Assembly (NCBI GenBank): GCA_013297725.1
Contig: JAAFIB010000006.1
Location: forward strand, 1 to 64,000
DNA length: 64,000 nucleotides
Origin: Sphingomonadales bacterium
Lineage (GTDB): Bacteria > Pseudomonadota > Alphaproteobacteria > Sphingomonadales > Sphingomonadaceae
Direction: 5' to 3'
The translations under genes and the position numbers were made by a program. Below are positions 51,548 through 62,271 of this stretch, one piece after another (position 1 is the first letter of the stretch; every line of letters starts with the position of its first letter). The notes beneath the pieces were generated by a model, which was not told the origin of the DNA, did not search any database, and worked only from the letters and a program-made list of their open reading frames with translations.

Positions 51548-52930
51548 ATGAATCTGCAACCTGCCCCATCCCCCTACCGCGCCGATCCGCAAATCTCTAG
51601 CCTTGGTGCAAAAATTGGCGATCCGGTAAAGGCCGCCGACTTTCCGCAGGCGGTGCTGCGATATCGCAATGATCGCTGGGCCGCGACTGTCGGATTAGGG
51701 CATCTAAGCGATGCGGACTGGATTGCGCATTTCGCGCGGTTTGAACCGTTGCCAGACAACATGCCGCAACCGCTGGCGCTGCGCTATCACGGGCATCAGT
51801 TCCGGCACTATAACCCCAACATCGGCGATGGGCGCGGGTTTTTGTTTGCGCAGATGCGCGATCATCTGGGGCGGTTGCTTGACCTTGGCACCAAAGGTTC
51901 AGGTACTACGCCCTATAGCCGCGATGGTGACGGGCGGCTGACGTTAAAGGGCGCGGTGCGCGAGATTTTGGCGACCGAGATGCTGGAGGCGTTGGGCGTT
52001 GAAACCTCCAAGACGTTCTCGGTCATTGAAACCGGCGAAGACTTAATGCGCGGGGATGAGCCATCGCCAACGCGCTCGGCCGTGCTGGTTCGGCTAAGCC
52101 ATAGCCACATCCGCATCGGTGCGTTTCAACGGATTGCCTATGAGGACGATGCAGCAATGATGCAGCGGCTGGTCGCGTATTGCCTCGATACGCTTTACGC
52201 TGTGCCACACGGCGAGATACCGGCGGCGAAGCTGATGAATTTGGCGGTCGAACGGATCGCTGATCAGGCGGCAAGCTATATGGTCGCAGGCTTTGTCCAC
52301 GGCGTATTGAACAGCGATAATATAAACATCACCGGCGAAAGTTTTGATTACGGCCCGTGGCGCTTCACCGAGTTTTGGGATCCCGCCTTCACCGCCGCCT
52401 ATTTTGACCACAACGGGCTGTATGCTTTCGGGCGGCAGGCAGAGGCGGTGCATTGGGATTTGGCGCAGCTGGCGATTTCTCTGCGCTTGATTTGTGAAGC
52501 GCCGCCGTTGGTTGAGGCACTGGAGCGGTTTCCCGGTTTGTTTCAGGCGGCGATTGTGAAACGCTTCCTTTGGCGGCTGGGCGTAGCTTCGCGCGGCGAT
52601 GATGAAGATCGCGGATTGGTCGAGGCAGGCGAAAAGGCCATGATCCGCGGCAAAATGCCGATTGCGGAGTTTTTCACGCGTTTTCAGGGTGGCGCGAATG
52701 CTCATCCGGATGGCAACAATGAAGAATTGGATGCGTTCAGGCAGGTGCTAACGCCCTATCTTCCGGCGCGGGCGATGATAGTTCCGATGTGCGATATGCT
52801 GATCGAAGAAGTCGAGGCGATCTGGGCCGCGATTGCCGAGCGTGATGACTGGTCGCCGCTACAACAAAAAATCGACGCTATCCGGCATTTTGGTGCAGCA
52901 TTGCGCGGCCAGAACGCACCGGCATCCTGA
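51548..52930 (+). CDS. selO: Protein adenylyltransferase SelO (YdiU/UPF0061) family
   Basis: Start MNLQPAPSPYRADPQISSLG; YHGHQFRHYNPNIGDGRGFLFAQ, KGSGTTPYSRDGDGRLTLKGAVREILATEM, GVLNSDNINITGESFDYGPW. Confidence 0.95.
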   Translation: MNLQPAPSPYRADPQISSLGAKIGDPVKAADFPQAVLRYRNDRWAATVGLGHLSDADWIAHFARFEPLPDNMPQPLALRYHGHQFRHYNPNIGDGRGFLFAQMRDHLGRLLDLGTKGSGTTPYSRDGDGRLTLKGAVREILATEMLEALGVETSKTFSVIETGEDLMRGDEPSPTRSAVLVRLSHSHIRIGAFQRIAYEDDAAMMQRLVAYCLDTLYAVPHGEIPAAKLMNLAVERIADQAASYMVAGFVHGVLNSDNINITGESFDYGPWRFTEFWDPAFTAAYFDHNGLYAFGRQAEAVHWDLAQLAISLRLICEAPPLVEALERFPGLFQAAIVKRFLWRLGVASRGDDEDRGLVEAGEKAMIRGKMPIAEFFTRFQGGANAHPDGNNEELDAFRQVLTPYLPARAMIVPMCDMLIEEVEAIWAAIAERDDWSPLQQKIDAIRHFGAALRGQNAPAS

Positions 52931-53013
52931 CCCTGCGATAATTTACTTGATGAAAACCCTCCGCCATCCTCATAGGGTTACATTAAGGGGCATGAGGTAG
53001 GGTTTAAAACGCT

Positions 53014-54426
53014 TTGAGCGAACTGATTTCCATTGAGCCAGCGACGGGGGCCGAACTGTGGCGCGGCGAAACGAGCGACGCCGGCCGCGAAGTCGCCGCC
53101 GCGCGCGAGGCTTGGCCGCGCTGGGCCGCAGCACCGCTTGCCGACCGCGTTTCTGCCCTGCGCAGTTTTTCAAGCAAAGTACGTGCTGATCTGGAAAATC
53201 TGGCGGACCTGATCGCCCGCGAAACCGGCAAACCATTGTGGGAAGCGCGGACCGAGGTGGAAGCGGTTGCCAATAAAGTCGACATCTCGATCAAGGCCTA
53301 TGCTGACCGCACATCGCAGCGGCTGTTTGACGGCAAGCCCGGTTCGCGCAACGCGGTGCGGCATAAACCGCATGGTGTGCTGGCGGTGCTCGGCCCGTAT
53401 AACTTCCCCGCACATCTGCCCAATGGCCATATTGTGCCCGCCCTGCTCGCGGGGAATGCAGTGGTGTTTAAGCCATCGGAAAAGACCCCAGCGGTGGGCC
53501 AACGACTGGTTGAGCTGTATCACAAAGCCGGTGTGCCCGAAGGCATCGTTCGCATTGCGCAAGGCGGCGTTGATGTTGGCAAAGCCCTATCGATGCATCC
53601 CGATATCGACGGCCTGTTATTCACCGGATCGGCGCAAACCGGCATTGCCCTGAACCGGCAATTTGCAACGCGGCCCGACAAAATCCTTGCCCTTGAAATG
53701 GGCGGGAATAATCCAGTTATCGTTTGGGACACGCGCGATTTGCACAGTGCAGCGGTGCTTGTCGTGCAATCGGCGTTTCTATCCGCCGGTCAACGGTGCA
53801 CGGCGGCGCGGCGTCTGATCATCAAAGATGATCTTTACGACAGCTTCATCCCCGAGTTGAAAAAGCTGACCGACCGGCTTGTCATTGATGAACCACACAG
53901 CGACCCGCCGCCGTTCATGGGACCGGTGATCGACAATGAAGCTGCCGACGGCCTGACCGAAAGTTTCCTTGCGCTGATGAGCCATGGCGGTCGGCCCATC
54001 CGTCACATGACACGCCCATTACCAAACCGACCATTCCTTTCGCCGGGTATCATCGACCTGACCGAGATGCAGAACCGCCCGGACATCGAACTGTTTGGAC
54101 CTTTACTACAGGTGGTGCGCGTTCCTGATTTCGATGCTGCGATTGATGAAGCCAACAACACACGCTTTGGACTTTCTGCGGCGTTAATCGGCGGCACCCC
54201 CGAGCAATATAATGAGTTTTGGGCCAATAGCCGTGCGGGCGTTGTCAACTGGAACGCGACAACCAATGGCGCATCATCGTCGGCTCCCTTTGGCGGGATC
54301 GGTCTTTCGGGCAATCACAGACCCAGCGCCTTTTACGCTGCAGATTATTGCGCTTATCCGGTTGTTTCGTCAGAAGTCGATGTGCCCCGCGCCACAATCG
54401 GCATTGGCCTGAAAGACGAAGAATAG
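53014..54426 (+). CDS. astD: Aldehyde dehydrogenase, succinylglutamate-semialdehyde dehydrogenase-like (AstD)
   Basis: 470 aa, TTG start; LGPYNFPAHLPNGHIVPALLAGN, EMGGNNPVIVWDTRDL, GQRCTAARRLII. Confidence 0.85.
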   Translation: MSELISIEPATGAELWRGETSDAGREVAAAREAWPRWAAAPLADRVSALRSFSSKVRADLENLADLIARETGKPLWEARTEVEAVANKVDISIKAYADRTSQRLFDGKPGSRNAVRHKPHGVLAVLGPYNFPAHLPNGHIVPALLAGNAVVFKPSEKTPAVGQRLVELYHKAGVPEGIVRIAQGGVDVGKALSMHPDIDGLLFTGSAQTGIALNRQFATRPDKILALEMGGNNPVIVWDTRDLHSAAVLVVQSAFLSAGQRCTAARRLIIKDDLYDSFIPELKKLTDRLVIDEPHSDPPPFMGPVIDNEAADGLTESFLALMSHGGRPIRHMTRPLPNRPFLSPGIIDLTEMQNRPDIELFGPLLQVVRVPDFDAAIDEANNTRFGLSAALIGGTPEQYNEFWANSRAGVVNWNATTNGASSSAPFGGIGLSGNHRPSAFYAADYCAYPVVSSEVDVPRATIGIGLKDEE

Positions 54427-54442
54427 GCATAACCACCATATT

Positions 54443-55480
54443 ATGAAATCAGCCGACATCTTTGAATTTTACCGGCGGCTGGCAGAGGCCAATCCTGCGC
54501 CTGAAACCGAACTGGCCTATAGCAATGACTATCAGCTTTTGGTTGCCGTTGTCATGTCTGCGCAGTCAACAGATGTTGGCGTCAACAAAGCTACCAAAAA
54601 ACTGTTCGAAGAGATCAAAACCCCCGCACAAATGGTAGCGTTGGGGGTAGATGAGCTAAAGTCGCACATCAAAACCATCGGGCTGTTCAACGGCAAAGCC
54701 AAAAACGTCATCGCGTTATCCGAGATACTGGTTCGCGATCATGATGGTGTCGTTCCCGCTGATCGCGATATCCTGGAAAGCTTACCGGGGGTGGGGCGAA
54801 AGACGGCTAATGTCGTTATGAACACCGCCTTTGGCGCAGAGACATTTGCTGTCGATACTCACATTTTTCGCGTCGGCAATCGCACCGGTCTAGCCAAGGG
54901 TAAAACACCCTTAGCGGTGGAAAAGGCTTTGGACAAAAAGACGCCGCAACCGTTCCGCCTTGGCGCACATCATTGGCTGATCCTGCACGGCCGCTATGTC
55001 TGCAAAGCAGCGGCGATGAGAAACTTGGTTTTAGGATTGGCGACACTCGCTGTTGCAACCACCGCTGGCGCATTTGGCCCCGCAGAACGCCGCGCGAAAC
55101 AGCTGGCGGCCTATACGCCGGTCGGTGAAGCAGTGAACTGCATCGACATTAGCCGTATCGATTCAACCAATGTCGTCGCCAGTAATGTTATCGATTTCAA
55201 AATGCGCGGCGGAAAAGTTTATCGCAACACTCTGCCTTATAGCTGCTCAGGCTTGGTATCAGAGGACGCCTTTTCCTATCGCACATCGACCAGCCGCCTG
55301 TGTAATGTCGATACCATTCGTGTTCTGCAAAATTACGGCGGCAGGGTGCAGGAAGGCGTTGGCTGCGGCTTAGGAAAATTCCAACCCGTTGAAAAAGCGT
55401 CAAAAGTCGAAGAAATTAGTTATAGCGAAACCGAATGGGCACCGTTTGAAATTGTCGAACCAGATAGCGTTACTGGATAA
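54443..55480 (+). CDS. nth: Fusion ORF: Fe-S-loop-less endonuclease III (nth) joined to a secreted hypothetical protein
   Basis: N part has [16 protein letters not shown] and [14 protein letters not shown] and ends at [10 protein letters not shown]; then [21 protein letters not shown], a signal peptide whose Met is at 55016 in the same frame. Confidence 0.85.
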   Translation: MKSADIFEFYRRLAEANPAPETELAYSNDYQLLVAVVMSAQSTDVGVNKATKKLFEEIKTPAQMVALGVDELKSHIKTIGLFNGKAKNVIALSEILVRDHDGVVPADRDILESLPGVGRKTANVVMNTAFGAETFAVDTHIFRVGNRTGLAKGKTPLAVEKALDKKTPQPFRLGAHHWLILHGRYVCKAAAMRNLVLGLATLAVATTAGAFGPAERRAKQLAAYTPVGEAVNCIDISRIDSTNVVASNVIDFKMRGGKVYRNTLPYSCSGLVSEDAFSYRTSTSRLCNVDTIRVLQNYGGRVQEGVGCGLGKFQPVEKASKVEEISYSETEWAPFEIVEPDSVTG

Positions 55481-56834
55481 CCCCGAACAGATCGTGTTCG
55501 TCTGCATCTTCGATTTGCACCTCGACAATATCGCCTGATTTCACTGTCGCCGCTACATCACGCAGGAATACATTGCCGTCGATTTCAGGGGCATCCGCCT
55601 GTGACCGACCCGTTGCGCCTATGCTGCCATCCTCATCAGCCTCGCCGACATCATCGATTATCACCGGCAATATGCGGCCAACCTTTGCTACAAGTTTTGC
55701 CGCGCTGATCGCTGCGGTCTTTTCCATGATCCGCTGATACCGCTCTTCCTTAACCTCTTCGGGGACAGGATTGGGCAACGCATTGGCCGCTGCGCCCTCG
55801 ACAGGTTCGAAACGGAATGCGCCCACACGGTCCAACTGCGCCTCATCCAGCCAATCGAGCAAATACTCAAAATCCGCCTCTGTCTCACCGGGGAAGCCCA
55901 CGACAAACGTCGATCGAATGGTAATGTCGGGGCAGATATCACGCCATTTATGCACGCGTTCCAGCACCTTGGCTTCGTTCGCCGGGCGCTTCATCGCTTT
56001 CAACACATTGGGCGCAGCATGCTGAAACGGTATGTCCAGATAGGGCGTTATCAAGCCCTCCGCCATCAACGGGATGACTTGGTCGACATGGGGGTATGGA
56101 TAGACATAATGCAACCGCACCCATGGCGAGATGCCATCGGCAGTTCGCAGCCCGCCCAGTTCACGCGCAAGATCGGTCATATGCGCGCGCACCTCGCGGC
56201 CCTTCCACTCGCGCGGTTCGTGACGGGTATCTACACCATACGCCGACGTGTCCTGCGAAATGACCAGCAATTCCTTTGTCCCAGCGGCAACGAGCTTCTC
56301 TGCCTCGCGCAGCACAGCATCAATCCGCCTGCTAACCAGATCGCCCCGGATGCTTGGGATGATGCAAAATGCGCAGCGGTGATTGCAGCCTTCGGAGATT
56401 TTCAAATAACTATAATGGCGCGGCGTCAGTTTCAGCGCACCTTCGGGAACCAGATTGATAAACGCGTTGACCGGCATCGGCGCTGCTTCATGCACTGCGC
56501 CGACAACTTCTTCATATTGCGCAGCGCCGCTGATGGCGAGGACTTTGGGATAACGCGCGCGGATCATTTCCGCCTCTTTGCCAAGGCAACCTGTTACAAT
56601 CACCCGGCCATTTTCGGCAAGCGCCTCGCCAATCGCCTCTAGGCTTTCTTCCTTGGCACTATCCAGAAAACCGCAGGTATTGACCAATACCACATCGGCC
56701 CCGGCATAGTCCGGCGACATCGCATAACCATCGGAGCGCAGCTTGGTCAGAATCCGTTCGCTATCCACCAATGCCTTGGGACAGCCCAAGGATACCATGC
56801 CGATTTTCGGCGCTGCTTCGATTTTAGTTGCCAT
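55470..56834 (-). CDS. rimO: Ribosomal protein S12 methylthiotransferase
   Basis: Start [29 protein letters not shown]; radical [26 protein letters not shown]-like C terminus. Confidence 0.96.
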   Translation of the reverse strand: MATKIEAAPKIGMVSLGCPKALVDSERILTKLRSDGYAMSPDYAGADVVLVNTCGFLDSAKEESLEAIGEALAENGRVIVTGCLGKEAEMIRARYPKVLAISGAAQYEEVVGAVHEAAPMPVNAFINLVPEGALKLTPRHYSYLKISEGCNHRCAFCIIPSIRGDLVSRRIDAVLREAEKLVAAGTKELLVISQDTSAYGVDTRHEPREWKGREVRAHMTDLARELGGLRTADGISPWVRLHYVYPYPHVDQVIPLMAEGLITPYLDIPFQHAAPNVLKAMKRPANEAKVLERVHKWRDICPDITIRSTFVVGFPGETEADFEYLLDWLDEAQLDRVGAFRFEPVEGAAANALPNPVPEEVKEERYQRIMEKTAAISAAKLVAKVGRILPVIIDDVGEADEDGSIGATGRSQADAPEIDGNVFLRDVAATVKSGDIVEVQIEDADEHDLFGVIQ

Positions 56835-56938
56835 GATGCGCTGGCCCTTAGGGCTTTTATTGCCTCTTGTCACGACGCGCATTTCGAAGCATCAATATAA
56901 CCGTTCTAATGTAAACGCATCAAACAGGGAGTATCTTC

Positions 56939-57340
56939 ATGGGTAATGTAAACTTGTTGGCAGTGCTTGTTGCAGCGGTATCGGCTTTCATGGTTGGCGG
57001 AATTTGGTACGGGCCACTGTTTTCCAAGGCGTGGCAGCGCGAAATAGGCCTTAGTGATGAGGCATTAAAAGCTGCAAACCCCCTGAAAGTTTACGGCCTT
57101 GCCTTTTTGCTCAGCGTTTTGTCCGCGCTGTTTCTTGGCCATTTGCTAGCATTTTTTGACACCAGTTTTCGCAGCACAATGATGATCTCGGTCGGCATCG
57201 CGCTGACCTTCATTGTCCCGGCGCTGGGCATCAACTATCTTTTTGGGCTGAAATCCGGAAAGCTGTTCGCCATTGATGCAGGCTATTGGATCGCGTTCTA
57301 CGCTGCGATGGGCTTAGTCTTCGGGTTTCTAGGGGCTTAA
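56939..57340 (+). CDS. DUF1761-like membrane protein
   Basis: 133 aa; VGGIWYGPLFSKAWQREIGLS motif, 4 hydrophobic segments. Confidence 0.85.
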   Translation: MGNVNLLAVLVAAVSAFMVGGIWYGPLFSKAWQREIGLSDEALKAANPLKVYGLAFLLSVLSALFLGHLLAFFDTSFRSTMMISVGIALTFIVPALGINYLFGLKSGKLFAIDAGYWIAFYAAMGLVFGFLGA

Positions 57341-58395
57341 CGCGCTGGCAATTTCGTGAGCGGGTCGACCGGCTTACGATCTTTGCGGATTTCGAAATGT
57401 AGCTGCGGCGTGCTGACATAGCCAGTGTCGCCGACGCTGCCCAATAGATGTCCGCGTTTGACCTTCGCACCGCGTGTAACGGCTAGCTTACCCAAATGGC
57501 CATAAGCGGTCATCCAGCCGTCACCATGGTCAATCATCACCAGCCCGCCGAAAACTGCAATTTCATTGCCAGCATAAACGACAACGCCGTCGCCTGCTGC
57601 GGCGACATTAGTTCCTAAAGCAGCGGCAATGTTGAGCCCGTCATTGACCTGCCCGCCGCCTTTTGAACCAAAGCGCGAGACGACATTTCCTGCCAAGGGC
57701 CAGCCGAATGTGCCAGCAAAACCGGTGGGCTTAGCGATGGGCGAAGACAGTGTGGAGGGTGAACGACCCTGCTCTGGCTTTGCCGGCTGGCTGCCCGTTG
57801 CGATGGTATCAATATCTAGGACAAACGCGTCTGCTATGGTTTGTGGATCAGCTTGCGCCACATCCGCAGTGACCGCAGCATCCGGCAATCGTAAATACTG
57901 GCCAGAGCGTAAAACAAACGGTTCGGTCAGCGCATTAAGCGTCACCAAATCCGCCCATGCCGCATTATAGGCGCGGGCGATCGCAATCCCCGTCTCACCA
58001 GCCGCAACACGGTGGAATTGTCCCGCCGGAATGCGAAGTTTTTGCCCGGCCTGCAACGCAAAGGGCGCGGTCAGGCTGTTCGCCTTTGCGATCGCTTCCG
58101 CGCCTGCCCCTGTTTGATTGCCAATCCGGTAAAGCGTATCGCCAGACCGCACGATATAGACTGAAGCCGCCACCGATTGGGCGTTGCGGGTGACAGTTGC
58201 TGGATTCCAACTGGGCGTTTCTTCCAAAATCTGGGCCTCGGGAACGAGGATAACCGGACTGCCCGTTGCGGTCTTATCAGCGGCGACATCACTGCTCGTT
58301 TCAACGCTATAATTTTCGCCACCACGCGGAATGCAGGCCGAGAGCAGCATCACGGCTGTCAGAGCCGTTGCCCGCTTTGCCCCTGCTACCGCCAT
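57337..58395 (-). CDS. LysM / M23 peptidase lipoprotein (NlpD/EnvC-like)
   Basis: 352 aa; two LysM repeats (YIVRSGDTLYRIGNQTG; HRVAAGETGIAIARAY), M23 region GDGWMTAYGHLGKLAV...PQLHFEIRKDRKPVDP. Confidence 0.92.
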   Translation of the reverse strand: MAVAGAKRATALTAVMLLSACIPRGGENYSVETSSDVAADKTATGSPVILVPEAQILEETPSWNPATVTRNAQSVAASVYIVRSGDTLYRIGNQTGAGAEAIAKANSLTAPFALQAGQKLRIPAGQFHRVAAGETGIAIARAYNAAWADLVTLNALTEPFVLRSGQYLRLPDAAVTADVAQADPQTIADAFVLDIDTIATGSQPAKPEQGRSPSTLSSPIAKPTGFAGTFGWPLAGNVVSRFGSKGGGQVNDGLNIAAALGTNVAAAGDGVVVYAGNEIAVFGGLVMIDHGDGWMTAYGHLGKLAVTRGAKVKRGHLLGSVGDTGYVSTPQLHFEIRKDRKPVDPLTKLPAR

Positions 58396-58405
58396 GCCCT
58401 GCCCC

Positions 58406-59173
58406 TTAGTCCTTAAACACTGCCGCCAACGTGCCGAGCGATTCGCGGTGCGTCAAGTCGAGTTGCAACGGTGTTACAACTACATAGCCGTCATCGACGA
58501 TCTCTAGATCAGTATCATGCCCCGATGTGTGTTCAACGCCGTGTAGCCCAAACCAGTAATAGTCATAGCCACGCGGATCAGTGCCTTTGACAATAGAGCC
58601 GCGGCTGTAATCATGAAAACCTTGACGCGCGGTGCGGATGCCTTTGACCGCGTCGGGTGCCAGTGCAGGGAAATTGATGTTTACCAAAGTGCGCGGTGCA
58701 AAATCCATTTCCAATAGAGGCGCGATCACTTTTGGACCCCAAACTTCAGCCGCAGAAAACGGCACTGTGTCGCCCATGCCCTCTTTGCGGTACACTTGGC
58801 TTAACGCAATCGAACGCACCCCTGCCAGCGCGCCTTCCATTGCGGCGGAAACGGTGCCCGAATAGGTAATATCGTCGCCAAGATTGGCTCCGCGATTAAC
58901 GCCGGAAAGGATCACATCAGGCCGTGCATCCTTCATCAACACGCCAAGTGCAAGCATGACCGAATCTGTCGGCGTGCCAGCAACTGAGTAATGCTTTGGG
59001 CCATGTTCGCGGATGCGCACGGGGCGGGATAAGGTCAGCGAATGGCCCGCGCCCGAGTTTTCCTCGGCAGGAGCCACGATCCAGACATCATCGCTAAATT
59101 GGCGCGCGATTTTTTCCAGGATTTTCAGGCCCGGCGCGTTAACGCCGTCGTCATTGGTGAGGAGAATGCGCAT
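58406..59173 (-). CDS. surE: 5'/3'-nucleotidase SurE
   Basis: 255 aa; MRILLTNDDGVNAPGL, VAPAEENSGAGHSLTL, SGVNRGANLGDDITYSGTV. Confidence 0.97.
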   Translation of the reverse strand: MRILLTNDDGVNAPGLKILEKIARQFSDDVWIVAPAEENSGAGHSLTLSRPVRIREHGPKHYSVAGTPTDSVMLALGVLMKDARPDVILSGVNRGANLGDDITYSGTVSAAMEGALAGVRSIALSQVYRKEGMGDTVPFSAAEVWGPKVIAPLLEMDFAPRTLVNINFPALAPDAVKGIRTARQGFHDYSRGSIVKGTDPRGYDYYWFGLHGVEHTSGHDTDLEIVDDGYVVVTPLQLDLTHRESLGTLAAVFKD

Positions 59174-59226
59174 ATAGAAATCAGATCCCGATAAACTTCA
59201 AAATTCATAGTCGTAAAAACCCAAAA

Positions 59227-59299
59227 TCGTCATCCTGAACTTGTTTCAGGATAACAAACGACCGTCGCGCGTTATCCTGAAACAAGTTCAGGATGACGA
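59227..59299. repeat. Perfect 29-bp inverted repeat between surE and serS
   Basis: tcgtcatcctgaacttgtttcaggataac (59227-59255) and its exact reverse complement at 59271-59299, 15-nt spacer. Confidence 0.95.
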
Positions 59300-59321
59300 G
59301 GTGGTTTTGTAATCAACGGAG

Positions 59322-60596
59322 TTAAGGAACCAACCGTTCCAACCCGCCCATATACGGCAACAAGACCTCTGGCACAGTCACCGAACCATCGGCTTGCTGA
59401 TAATTCTCAAGCACCGCGACTAAGGTCCGCCCGACCGCGAGGCCCGATCCGTTCAGCGTATGGACAAAGACATTGCCTTTACCCTCCGCTGGCCGATACC
59501 GCGTATTCATCCGGCGTGCTTGCCAGTCACCACAGTTGGAACAGCTTGAAATTTCGCGGTAAAGCCCCTGCCCCGGCAGCCAGACTTCTAAGTCATAGGT
59601 CTTGCGCGCAGAATTGCCCATATCGCCGGTGCAGAGCAGCAGCTTGCGATAGGGCAGTGCAAGCGCTTGCAGGATGGACTCTGCTGCACCCACCATCCGC
59701 TCATGCTCGGCTGCGCTATCCTCGGGGCGGACGATACTCACCAGTTCAACCTTTTCAAACTGGTGCTGACGGATCAGGCCTTTGGTATCCTTACCCGCAG
59801 CACCCGCCTCTGACCGGAAACACGGCGTCAGCGCAGTCATGCGGATGGGCAGCGCAGCTTCATCCAAAATCTGTTCACGCACGCTGTTGGTCAGCGATAC
59901 TTCGGCGGTAGGGATCAGCCAGCGGCCATCCGTGGTCTGAAAATTATCTTCGGCAAACTTGGGCAGTTGACCAGTGCCAAATAGCGACTCGGTGCGAACC
60001 AGATAGGGCGTGTTGCATTCCGCATAACCATTCGTCGCAGTTTGATGATCGAGCATAAACTGCCCCAACGCCCGGTTCAGCCGCGCCATTTGGCCGCGCA
60101 TAAAGGTAAAGCGCGCGCCAGAAATTGCGACACCCGTTTCAAAATCCAACCCCAACGACGGACCGATGTCGGCATGATCCCGTGGTGCGAAATCGAACTT
60201 GCGCGGTTCGCCCCAGCGGGCGATCTCGACATTATCGGTTTCGTCTGCACCTTCCGGCACGTCATCCATCGGCAGGTTGGGGATCGCGGCGAGCAAACCA
60301 TCAAGCTCAGTCCCCAATGCGCGTTCTTCGTCTTCAATCGCAGGCAGGCTATCTTTCAGCGTCGCGACCTCGGCCTTTAGCGCGTCTGCTGTCGCAGTAT
60401 CGCCTTTGCCCATGGCCGCACCAATGGCTTTGGACGCTTCGTTGCGCCGCGCCAGCCCGTCTTGCAACTTGGTCAAAACACTGCGCCGCCGCTCGTCTAG
60501 CGCGACGATCTGCGCGGCTATTTGCGATGCGCCCCGGCGCGCCAGTGCAGCATCAAAGCCTTCGGGATTTTCGCGGATGGATTTCAGATCGTGCAT
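59322..60596 (-). CDS. serS: Seryl-tRNA synthetase
   Basis: [68 protein letters not shown]. Confidence 0.98.
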   Translation of the reverse strand: MHDLKSIRENPEGFDAALARRGASQIAAQIVALDERRRSVLTKLQDGLARRNEASKAIGAAMGKGDTATADALKAEVATLKDSLPAIEDEERALGTELDGLLAAIPNLPMDDVPEGADETDNVEIARWGEPRKFDFAPRDHADIGPSLGLDFETGVAISGARFTFMRGQMARLNRALGQFMLDHQTATNGYAECNTPYLVRTESLFGTGQLPKFAEDNFQTTDGRWLIPTAEVSLTNSVREQILDEAALPIRMTALTPCFRSEAGAAGKDTKGLIRQHQFEKVELVSIVRPEDSAAEHERMVGAAESILQALALPYRKLLLCTGDMGNSARKTYDLEVWLPGQGLYREISSCSNCGDWQARRMNTRYRPAEGKGNVFVHTLNGSGLAVGRTLVAVLENYQQADGSVTVPEVLLPYMGGLERLVP

Positions 60597-60641
60597 AGCC
60601 ATGGCCTATGCCGAGCCAGCGCGCGCGGCGCAAGTCTGCAA

Positions 60642-60675
60642 AAGAAAAGGGCGACCCGCAGGCCGCCCCTTTTTG
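60642..60675 (-). terminator. Rho-independent terminator, possibly bidirectional
   Basis: Minus strand gggcggcc-tgcg-ggtcgccc followed by ttttctttt; plus strand side has ctttttt. Confidence 0.7.
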
Positions 60676-60697
60676 AATTCTTGGATTGGGCGGAGGC

Positions 60698-61879
60698 TTA
60701 AGCCATCGCTACCTTATTCTTGTTCTTTGCATTGCGGCGGCGCGCGAACATCGCGGCTGCAGCTGCACCGAACAGTAATACCATTGGCGGTGCAGGAACA
60801 TCGGTTCCGCTGGAGCCACCAGAACCGCCACTGGCACCCGAAGAACCAGTCGAAGTCGAGGACGACGTGGACGATGAAGTGGAACTGCTAGTTGACGAAG
60901 ACGTCGACGAAGACGTCGAAGACGACGATCCAGTTGACGTTGTGCTGCCACCAAAGCTGGAAGACGTGCTAACGTTCCCCGATGACGTCGAGCTTCCCGA
61001 AGAGGTCACTGCGCCACTTGAGGTCGAGCTGCTGACATTACCGGTCGAAGTACTGACATTCCCAGATGATGTTGTGCTTGAACTCGTTACACCGCCTGTC
61101 GATGTCGAAACACCTCCAGTTGATGAAGAAACGCCGCCGGTTGACGTCGATACGCCGCCCGATGTCGAGGATGTGCTTGATCCGCCTGTGGATGTCGAAG
61201 TGCTAACGCCAGAACTTGTGCTGACATTGCCCGAACTTGTGTTGGTGTTGTCAATATCGATCACGATGCCGCTTGATCCACCGGTGCTGGTCGAAATACC
61301 GCCACTAGACGTTACTACAGTACCACTGCTTGTGGATGAAACATTGCCGCTCGACGAAACATTGCCACTCGACGAGATGATCGTTCCACCGCTGGTCGAC
61401 GAAATATTACCGCTCGATGAAATGATAACAGAGCCGCTGCTTCCGCCGCCACCGCCGCCGCCGCCGCCACCGCCGAAGAAGCCGCCACCAAAGCCGCCGC
61501 CGCCGAAGCCGCCACCGACATAACCGCCGCCGACTGCAACGGGAATACCGCCGCCGCCAAAGTCAATCGCACCCTGTGGCTGTGGAGCTACATAGGGCAT
61601 TGGCGGGATAGGAGCGCCTTGGCTTGCAACTGTGACTACGCTTGGCGCACAGGCCGTCGTTGTTGTCGTGCGCGTTACCTTACGGACACGCTTTACCTTG
61701 CGGACCGGAGCGCGATACGCGACTTTCCGGGCCTTGACCTTTTTGTGGGCCTTTTTGGTGTAATGCTTTGAAGCAACCTTTGCTGGAGGCGAATCCGCAA
61801 TCTGCGCTCCACCAACGCCAACCAAGGCACCGCCACATGTGCATGCGCACAATTTCGCTAAAGCCATGCGTACCGACAT
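60698..61879 (-). CDS. Ser/Thr/Gly-rich low-complexity surface protein with PEP-CTERM-like anchor
   Basis: 393 aa; repeated SSSGNVSTSTGGVSS tracts; C terminus VPAPPMVLLFGAAAAAMFARRRNAKNKNK (motif, TM, basic tail). Confidence 0.8.
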   Translation of the reverse strand: MSVRMALAKLCACTCGGALVGVGGAQIADSPPAKVASKHYTKKAHKKVKARKVAYRAPVRKVKRVRKVTRTTTTTACAPSVVTVASQGAPIPPMPYVAPQPQGAIDFGGGGIPVAVGGGYVGGGFGGGGFGGGFFGGGGGGGGGGGSSGSVIISSSGNISSTSGGTIISSSGNVSSSGNVSSTSSGTVVTSSGGISTSTGGSSGIVIDIDNTNTSSGNVSTSSGVSTSTSTGGSSTSSTSGGVSTSTGGVSSSTGGVSTSTGGVTSSSTTSSGNVSTSTGNVSSSTSSGAVTSSGSSTSSGNVSTSSSFGGSTTSTGSSSSTSSSTSSSTSSSTSSSTSSSTSTGSSGASGGSGGSSGTDVPAPPMVLLFGAAAAAMFARRRNAKNKNKVAMA

Positions 61880-62271
61880 AATTTCAGACCTTCTTCAAAC
61901 CCTTAGGCAGTGCGCCTTAATCCCCTGCGGTTAAGATATTCTGCCTTTCGGTAAATCTAAAAGCACAGAAGCGACCAACCACCGCAACGCTATTAACCTT
62001 ATTCAGCGCCCAATAACAAAAAAAATCGCGCCCGTCGCGGTGCTTGTGGCCCAAACGTCCCGATGTGGAACTGTTTACAAGCCAGAGTGTTAACTGCATC
62101 CGAACGCAGGCACTGGTCTGGGTGCGTAAATACAAAGCTATCCACAAGTGTATGCGCCCTGTCTTAATTGCTGCTTGTCTGCCCAAAACGCGGCGTCTAT
62201 AGCGCCGCTCGAGAGCAGGATTGGCAGGTGATTAACCGCTAGTCATCGCACAAAGAGGTGGAGAAATATTC

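Noticed and set aside
60720-61523. 267-aa plus-strand ORF rich in D/E/V/P opposite the serine-rich protein
   Set aside because: Antisense shadow of the low-complexity repeats; no start context or independent features.
61917-62186. 89-aa minus-strand ORF between the surface protein and dksA
   Set aside because: No recognisable domain or signal; more likely part of the dksA upstream region.
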